Assembly (NCBI GenBank): GCA_045576175.1
Contig: JAZNFW010000133.1
Location: forward strand, 1-44,863
Length of the DNA stretch: 44,863 nt
Source: RGIG8748 sp045576175
Lineage (GTDB): Bacteria > Bacillota > Clostridia > UMGS1810
Direction: 5' to 3'
The translations under genes were made by a program, and so were the position numbers. Positions 40,277 through 44,863 of the stretch are shown piece after piece. Each line of letters opens with the position of its first letter. Positions within the stretch are counted from its first letter, which is position 1. Below the pieces are notes generated by a model. That model ran no database searches and had not been told where the DNA came from. It saw only the letters and a program-made list of their open reading frames with translations.

Positions 40277-41199
40277 TTTTCCGCAATCTCCTGAATCTTT
40301 CTTAGTCTGTGATTGACTCCCGATTTGCCCAGAGGCGGGTCGAGCATTTCGCCAAGCTCCTTTAAAGAGTGCTCCCTGTATTCGAGCCTTAGGCTTGCAA
40401 CCTGTCTTAAGCTTTCGGGAAGAGAATCAAACATACCCTTTTCTATTATTTTATTTATTGCACCAACCTGCTCCATTGAAGCATCCACCAGTTTTTGAAG
40501 GTTGGCGGCTTCGCAGTTTGTGGTGCGGTTTACATTGTTTCTTATTTCCTTTAGTATCTTGGCGTTGTGAAAATCCATAAGCACCTTATATGCACCCATA
40601 AGGCTAAGGATGTCTGCTATTTCCTCACTGCTCTTAAAATACACAACCATATTGGAAGCACGCACAGTAATTTTGGGATTAAGTCCCATATCTTTCATAA
40701 TAATGTACAAATCGTTATGAAGCCCGTAGCTTGGGGTGGCAAACTCCATATGATATTTCTTTTCGGGGCTCATAACGGCTCCCGTGGTTAAAAACGCCCC
40801 CCTCAAAAAAGCCTTTTTCTTGGCACTTTTGTCTATGTAGTCTGTGTTTATTCTAAACGATGTCATATAGTTTACATCGGATGGCTTTTGTATAAAGCCC
40901 AGAGCTATCATAACCTTTATGGTCTCATTGTTCTCTGTATATACAGTGTAGGATGCACCCGAATTTTTACTCTTTGATATCTTAAGCTTTGCATCTGCAC
41001 CTGTAGTGCTCCTTGTAAGCTGATAGATTCGTCTGGCTATTGTGGGGTTTTCCGTAGATGTTGTGAGTACAAGAGAGCCTTTTTCGCGTCTTAGCCTGCT
41101 GCCAAAAGCTACCGCACCCATAAGCTCGCAAAGAGCTGCCGCAGTGGATACATTTTTAAATTTTACAAGTTCATTTTTGGTGTCCTGAGAAAATGACAT
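40270..41199 (-). CDS. whiA: WhiA family regulator
   Basis: WhiA is a DNA-binding protein with a degenerate homing-endonuclease (LAGLIDADG) N-terminal domain and a C-terminal helix-turn-helix (LKELGEMLDPPLGKSGVNHR, in ~270-292). It controls sporulation and division in Actinobacteria and affects division in Bacillus. At 309 residues it has normal length. Its ATG lies 1 nt after the murB stop, and the GGAG box sits inside murB. It overlaps dnaE. The usual upstream partners rapZ and yvcK are not between it and murB. Confidence 0.95.
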   Translation of the reverse strand: MSFSQDTKNELVKFKNVSTAAALCELMGAVAFGSRLRREKGSLVLTTSTENPTIARRIYQLTRSTTGADAKLKISKSKNSGASYTVYTENNETIKVMIALGFIQKPSDVNYMTSFRINTDYIDKSAKKKAFLRGAFLTTGAVMSPEKKYHMEFATPSYGLHNDLYIIMKDMGLNPKITVRASNMVVYFKSSEEIADILSLMGAYKVLMDFHNAKILKEIRNNVNRTTNCEAANLQKLVDASMEQVGAINKIIEKGMFDSLPESLRQVASLRLEYREHSLKELGEMLDPPLGKSGVNHRLRKIQEIAEKC

Positions 41200-41200
41200 T

Positions 41201-42055
41201 TTAAAATTCTCCTACAAATCTAATTTCAGGCTCCAGCATTACGCCGAATTTATCAAGAACGATTTTTTTAACATCGCCTATAAGGTTATACACATCCTCG
41301 CTTGTGGCGTTGTCGTAGTTTATTATAAAGCCTGCGTGTTTTTCCGAAACACACGCTCCGCCCACTCTGTAGCCCCTCAAAGAAGCATCGTCTATGAGCT
41401 TTGCCGCAAAATGACCCTCGGGTCTTTTAAACGCACTGCCTGCACTGGGGTATTCGAGCGGTTGCTTTTCTCTTCGTTTTGCATTTAGTTCACGGGTATA
41501 TGCCTTTATTTCTTCGATATTGCCTTTTTTAAGGCGGATGGTTGAAGAGAGCACAACATCGTCCTTTGTAAAGATGCTCTTTCTGTAGTCAAAGCCGTGA
41601 GAAGCTCCCTCTACGGTTTTAATATTGGAATCTGCATCAATGTATGTGGTTTTAGTTACCACATCCTTCATTTCTCCACCATAGGCTCCTGCATTCATAA
41701 CTACAGCACCGCCGAGGCTTCCGGGGATTCCCGAGGCAAACTCAAAGCCTGTGAGGGAATTCTCGGCAGCAACCGAAGCAATCCTCGAAAGCAGTGCTCC
41801 CGCCATGGCGTGAATTTCATTTCCCTCTGCCTTTATGTCCGACATATTTTTGCCAATACACACAACTATGCCGTCAAAGCCCTTATCCGACACCAGTAGA
41901 TTTGAACCGTTTCCTATGACTATGAATTTCTTTTGGCTCTCTCTAAGTGCTTTTATAAGAGAAACAGTTTCGTCCTCAGATGACGGCATAACAAAATATC
42001 TTGCATTTCCTCCGAGTCGAAAGCTCGTGTGCTCTTTCATAGGCTCGTTTTCCAA
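41201..42055 (-). CDS. murB: UDP-N-acetylenolpyruvoylglucosamine reductase (real start probably upstream)
   Basis: MurB reduces UDP-GlcNAc-enolpyruvate to UDP-MurNAc, using FAD and NADPH. FAD-binding SFRLGGNARYFV (~11) and IGNGSNLLVSD (~47), the catalytic AGSAFKRPEG (~205) and the C-terminal LEPEIRFVGEF are intact. The TTG start given here has AAAGGA 7 nt upstream. However, the same frame runs on for another ~20 codons with MurB-like residues (ILTDLLPKENILENEPMKEH) right back to an AAGGAG box at about 42113. No ATG, GTG or TTG exists there; only ATT or ATA fits. The true N-terminus may therefore use a rare start codon, near 42104 to 42110. Confidence 0.9.
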   Translation of the reverse strand: MENEPMKEHTSFRLGGNARYFVMPSSEDETVSLIKALRESQKKFIVIGNGSNLLVSDKGFDGIVVCIGKNMSDIKAEGNEIHAMAGALLSRIASVAAENSLTGFEFASGIPGSLGGAVVMNAGAYGGEMKDVVTKTTYIDADSNIKTVEGASHGFDYRKSIFTKDDVVLSSTIRLKKGNIEEIKAYTRELNAKRREKQPLEYPSAGSAFKRPEGHFAAKLIDDASLRGYRVGGACVSEKHAGFIINYDNATSEDVYNLIGDVKKIVLDKFGVMLEPEIRFVGEF

Positions 42056-42116
42056 TATATTTTCCTTTGGTAATAAATCGGTTAATATTTTTAAAGTATC
42101 TATTTTAATTAACTCC

Positions 42117-43073
42117 TTACTTTAAAAGTCTTCCCAGTAATGCCGCACCTATTATGCCGGCATCATTACCCTGGCTTGCAACTTCTATTCTGCTTGGTGC
42201 AGAATAACCAACTCCGTAATAGTATTTATTCACATAATCCTTAACGGGCTCTAAAAGCGGATCGCCCACCTTGCTCACACCGCCGCCTATAACAACTATT
42301 TCGGGGCGGAAGATGTTTACTATGTTTGTAATACCCTGTGCCACATACATACAATACTTATCTGTAACCTTTTTTGCAGTGGTATCACCCGCCTTTGAAG
42401 CATCCCATACCATTCTGCCGTTTAATTTGCCGTCGTTTTCCTGCATCATTTTATAAAGGGCAGACGACTTATCCTCGTTTGCTGCCTCTGTTGCCTGCTT
42501 TACAAGAGCCGTAGCCGATGCATATGCCTCCCAGCATCCTTTTCTTCCGCAGGTGCAGTCTTCGCCGTCCATAGACAAAACCATATGGCCTATTTCTCCG
42601 CCGCCGCCCTCAAAGCCGGAGCAGAGCTTTCCGTCTACTATGATTCCGCCGCCAACGCCTGTGCCAAGTGTTACAACTGCAAAATCCTTTATCTTTTCGC
42701 CGCCCATACTGTAGTACTCGCTAAGTGCGGCACAGTTGGCATCATTGTCCATAAAGATGGGCTTTTGTATATACTTTTTAAACTCCTCTCTTATGGGAGC
42801 TCTTTTAAGATTTATGTTATTTGCGTAAACCACAACTCCCGAATTGGTGTCCACTGTGCCGGGAATTCCCATTCCTACAGACTCAATCTCGTCCATATCC
42901 ATCTGAGCTTCACGGGTAAGATACACACAAAAATCGGCAATTGATTTTGCAAACTCTTCATAGCTTGCCTTTGCCTCTGTGGGTATGGAGCTTTTTACTA
43001 TTATTGTGCCGTCCTTTGCAACTATACCGCCCTTAATGGTGGTACCTCCAACATCTATACCAATATAATACAT
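42117..43073 (-). CDS. glcK: ROK family glucokinase
   Basis: This is an ATP-dependent sugar kinase, probably glucokinase (318 residues). It has the ROK N-terminal phosphate loop IGIDVGGTTIKGG, the sugar-binding DNDANCAALSE (~103-113), GTGVGGGII (~137), and the zinc motif CTCGRKGCWEAYAS (~172-185) with the EIGHM His. It has no DNA-binding domain, so it is a kinase and not a NagC-type repressor. It lies 13 nt after hprK, with AGGAGG 6 nt before the ATG. This position next to hprK is conserved in Clostridia. Confidence 0.92.
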   Translation of the reverse strand: MYYIGIDVGGTTIKGGIVAKDGTIIVKSSIPTEAKASYEEFAKSIADFCVYLTREAQMDMDEIESVGMGIPGTVDTNSGVVVYANNINLKRAPIREEFKKYIQKPIFMDNDANCAALSEYYSMGGEKIKDFAVVTLGTGVGGGIIVDGKLCSGFEGGGGEIGHMVLSMDGEDCTCGRKGCWEAYASATALVKQATEAANEDKSSALYKMMQENDGKLNGRMVWDASKAGDTTAKKVTDKYCMYVAQGITNIVNIFRPEIVVIGGGVSKVGDPLLEPVKDYVNKYYYGVGYSAPSRIEVASQGNDAGIIGAALLGRLLK

Positions 43074-43086
43074 AGTAGTCCTCCTA

Positions 43087-44025
43087 TCAGGAATTTGCTT
43101 TCATTTCGTTTATAAGTCTTTCATTTAGTGCTTCTGCCGCATTGTAGCCCATCCTCTTCTGACGGTGGTTGATGGCGGCAACCTCTATTACAACGGCAAG
43201 GTTTCTTCCGGGCTTTACAGGTATGGTAAGAGAGGGTACCTGTATGCCGAGGATTTCCGTGTGCTCTGTGGTGAGTCCCAGTCTGTCATACTGCTTTTTA
43301 TCCTGCCAGATTTCAAGATTGATTATAAGGTCAATCTTTTCCATATTTTTGACTGCACCTACACCAAAAATGTTTTTGACATCTATAATTCCTATACCTC
43401 GAAGTTCTATAAAATGCCTTATAATATCGGGTGCGCTTCCTAAAAGCGACTTGTCGGACACTCTCTTTATTTCCACGGCGTCATCCGCTACCAGTCTGTG
43501 ACCTCTCTTTACAAGCTCAACTGCAGTCTCGCTCTTACCCACTCCGCTGTCGCCAAGGAGCAGAACGCCCTCGCCGTGAACCTCAATAAGAACTCCGTGT
43601 GTTGTAATTCTGGGAGCCAATTCAATGTTCAAAAACGCAATAAGAGAACTTATAAAATGAGAAGTTGACATATTGGTCGCAAGAAGCGGTGTGTCGTACT
43701 TTTCTGCCATAGCTCTCATAACAGGGCTTATTTCTATATCTTTGGTGATTACAACGCACGGCACCTTTTTGCTAAAGAACACCTCCAGAGCATTGGCTTC
43801 CGCCTCACTATCCAAATGGTCAAGGTAGGCTGCCTCCACCTTTCCTATAACCTGAATTCTTGTGTTGTCAAAACACTCGAAAAAGCCTGCCATCTGCAAG
43901 CTTGGGCGATTGACCTCATTGTTGCATACAAGCACACTTTCCATATCCTTGGACTCATACTTTGCCTTAAGGTTAAACTCCTTTATTATTTTGGTAAGCT
44001 CAACTGTAAACTTGTGACCATCCAT
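43087..44025 (-). CDS. hprK: HPr kinase/phosphorylase
   Basis: HprK phosphorylates HPr on Ser-46 when sugar is plentiful and removes the phosphate when it is not, the centre of carbon control in Firmicutes. It has 312 residues: an N-terminal domain (~1-130), a P-loop GDSGVGKSETA (~155) and the HprK signature EIRGIGIID-like IELRGIGIIDVKNIFG. The ATG (MDGHKF) has GAGGTG 6 nt upstream; the longer frame reads through AT-rich leader. It is the first gene of the hprK-glcK-murB-whiA-dnaE operon. Confidence 0.95.
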   Translation of the reverse strand: MDGHKFTVELTKIIKEFNLKAKYESKDMESVLVCNNEVNRPSLQMAGFFECFDNTRIQVIGKVEAAYLDHLDSEAEANALEVFFSKKVPCVVITKDIEISPVMRAMAEKYDTPLLATNMSTSHFISSLIAFLNIELAPRITTHGVLIEVHGEGVLLLGDSGVGKSETAVELVKRGHRLVADDAVEIKRVSDKSLLGSAPDIIRHFIELRGIGIIDVKNIFGVGAVKNMEKIDLIINLEIWQDKKQYDRLGLTTEHTEILGIQVPSLTIPVKPGRNLAVVIEVAAINHRQKRMGYNAAEALNERLINEMKANS

Positions 44026-44134
44026 TATATTCACCTCGTTTTGATATAATTTAAGACATATTTTATCACAATAATAATAACACAATACCAAAAATAAATC
44101 AATATGCATATACCAAACATATTATATTTTTGTG

Positions 44135-44163
44135 TTGCTTTTTGTCTTATTGAATGTTATAAT
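44135..44163 (+). promoter_or_regulatory. Promoter of the DUF1836 gene
   Basis: TTGCTT (44135-44140), 17-bp spacer and TATAAT (44158-44163). Confidence 0.6.
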
Positions 44164-44198
44164 AGCTGTAATGATTTTTGATAGGAAGGATGTCTTAA

Positions 44199-44777
44199 AT
44201 GAGCTATTCCAGAGAAGAATTTGCACAGCATATGCAAAATTGGAATACACTTTTAAATACGCACAAGCTGCCCACTTGGGAAGAGCTTCCGTCCATTGAC
44301 CTTTATATGGACCAGGTTATTGCGCTTATAAACCAGTATTTAACAGGCTACCTTCCCTATGCGTGCGAACCAAATCAGACAGTAACTCCACCTATGATAA
44401 ACAACTATGTTAAGCTTAAGGTAATGCCCGCACCGGTAAAGAAAAAATACTCAAAGCCGCACATAGCATACCTTATAATGATATGCTCTTTAAAGCACGC
44501 TCTTAGCATACCCACAATGCAAAAGCTTCTTCCTCTGTATGAAGATGCAAAGGATGTAGAAAATCTCTATAATGTTTTTTGCAAAAATCAGTATAAAGCA
44601 TTTGCATATATTACAGAAAAGGTATGTGCAGTTACCGACCCGCTCCTTAAGGAAGCAGGCAGCAACCCCGAGAGAATGTATGACCTGGCGGTGCAGATAT
44701 CTGTAAGTGCCAATGTGTTTAAAATGCTTTCTGAGGATGTGGCATCCATAAAGCATCTTAATCAGGATGAAAAATAA
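44199..44777 (+). CDS. DUF1836 protein
   Basis: This 192-residue cytosolic protein belongs to the DUF1836 family. The central TVTPPMINNYVKLKVMPAP followed by VKKKYSKPHIAYLIMI resembles the MerR-like helix-turn-helix in which a short peptide links the recognition helix to a wing, so DNA binding is likely. The rest is helical, with no enzyme motif. AGGAAGG lies 9 nt before the ATG. It diverges from hprK and stands alone. The function is unknown. Confidence 0.85.
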   Translation: MSYSREEFAQHMQNWNTLLNTHKLPTWEELPSIDLYMDQVIALINQYLTGYLPYACEPNQTVTPPMINNYVKLKVMPAPVKKKYSKPHIAYLIMICSLKHALSIPTMQKLLPLYEDAKDVENLYNVFCKNQYKAFAYITEKVCAVTDPLLKEAGSNPERMYDLAVQISVSANVFKMLSEDVASIKHLNQDEK

Positions 44778-44793
44778 AAAATAAATTTAGGTA

Positions 44794-44822
44794 TAGACAA
44801 ACTATTTTTTTTGTGTTATAAT
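44794..44822 (+). promoter_or_regulatory. Promoter of the tRNA gene
   Basis: TAGACA (44794-44799), 17-bp spacer and TATAAT (44817-44822), 15 nt before the tRNA 5' end. Confidence 0.7.
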
Positions 44823-44837
44823 AATCAGCGTTGTGAT

Positions 44838-44863
44838 GCTGTTGTAGCTCAGCAGGTAGAGCA
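44838..44863 (+). tRNA. tRNA, 5' part only (cut by the window edge)
   Basis: Acceptor arm GCTGTTG (44838-44844), TA at positions 8-9, then the D arm GCTC-AGCAGGTA-GAGC. The anticodon lies outside the window, so the amino acid cannot be named. Confidence 0.9.

Overview
The window looks like the chromosome of an endospore-forming, anaerobic, low-to-mid GC member of the Clostridia, probably uncultured and of the Oscillospirales or Eubacteriales type. The reasons are the sporulation genes (spoVAC-AD-AE, spoIIAA-spoIIAB-sigF, whiA), HPr kinase, a Feo iron system with its Cys-rich accessory protein, a class 1B (PyrD/PyrK) dihydroorotate dehydrogenase, a T-box leader and an SLH surface protein. There is no rRNA, phage, insertion sequence or CRISPR array. 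A tRNA gene begins at the right edge.

Left end (1-2.5 kb): a possible accessory patch. It holds a long multi-arm inverted-repeat element (41-215), a 46-residue small protein preceded by a folded leader that ends in an intrinsic terminator, a class II Fic protein, and an IscR-like Rrf2 regulator with a palindrome inside its own promoter.

2.6-8.3 kb: one leftward operon, pyrC-pyrK-pyrD-pyrF-pyrE-pyrB-pyrI, covers de novo UMP synthesis after carbamoyl phosphate. It has a consensus promoter and a leader too short for a PyrR attenuator. 8.3-11.6 kb: an orphan PTS EIIA and an 848-residue SLH protein, both rightward.

11.6-16.4 kb: the spoVA locus is headed by an unlisted 47-codon membrane microprotein gene that overlaps spoVAC. 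Next is an XRE-cupin-acyl-CoA synthetase fusion behind a full T-box leader whose specifier reads AUC (Ile). I infer that the enzyme activates a branched-chain acid for isoleucine formation. 16.4-19.3 kb: a P1B metal ATPase with a separate HMA protein, divergent from an ArsR-AraC fusion regulator, with a 10-2-10 palindrome between them.

19.4-22 kb: feoA, feoB and a small FeoB-associated Cys-rich protein, with four TTAG-N6-CTAA-type boxes. 22-27.5 kb: nadE, a DNA glycosylase, a ywiB-like gene with argS, and a secreted S41 protease. 27.5-30.8 kb: the spoIIA operon, with a sigma-H-like promoter, continues into a QueG-like protein and a 2-hydroxyacid dehydrogenase. 30.8-36.7 kb: pfkA, a two-helix membrane microprotein, valS, folC, and a LysM-CAP protein. 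36.8-44 kb: hprK, a ROK glucokinase, murB, whiA and dnaE form a compact operon that lacks the rapZ and yvcK genes often found between murB and whiA. murB appears to lack a standard start codon. The right end has a DUF1836 protein and the tRNA start.

The best candidates for something undescribed are the Ile T-box on the regulator-enzyme fusion, the folded RNAs at the left end, and the three microproteins next to conserved operons.
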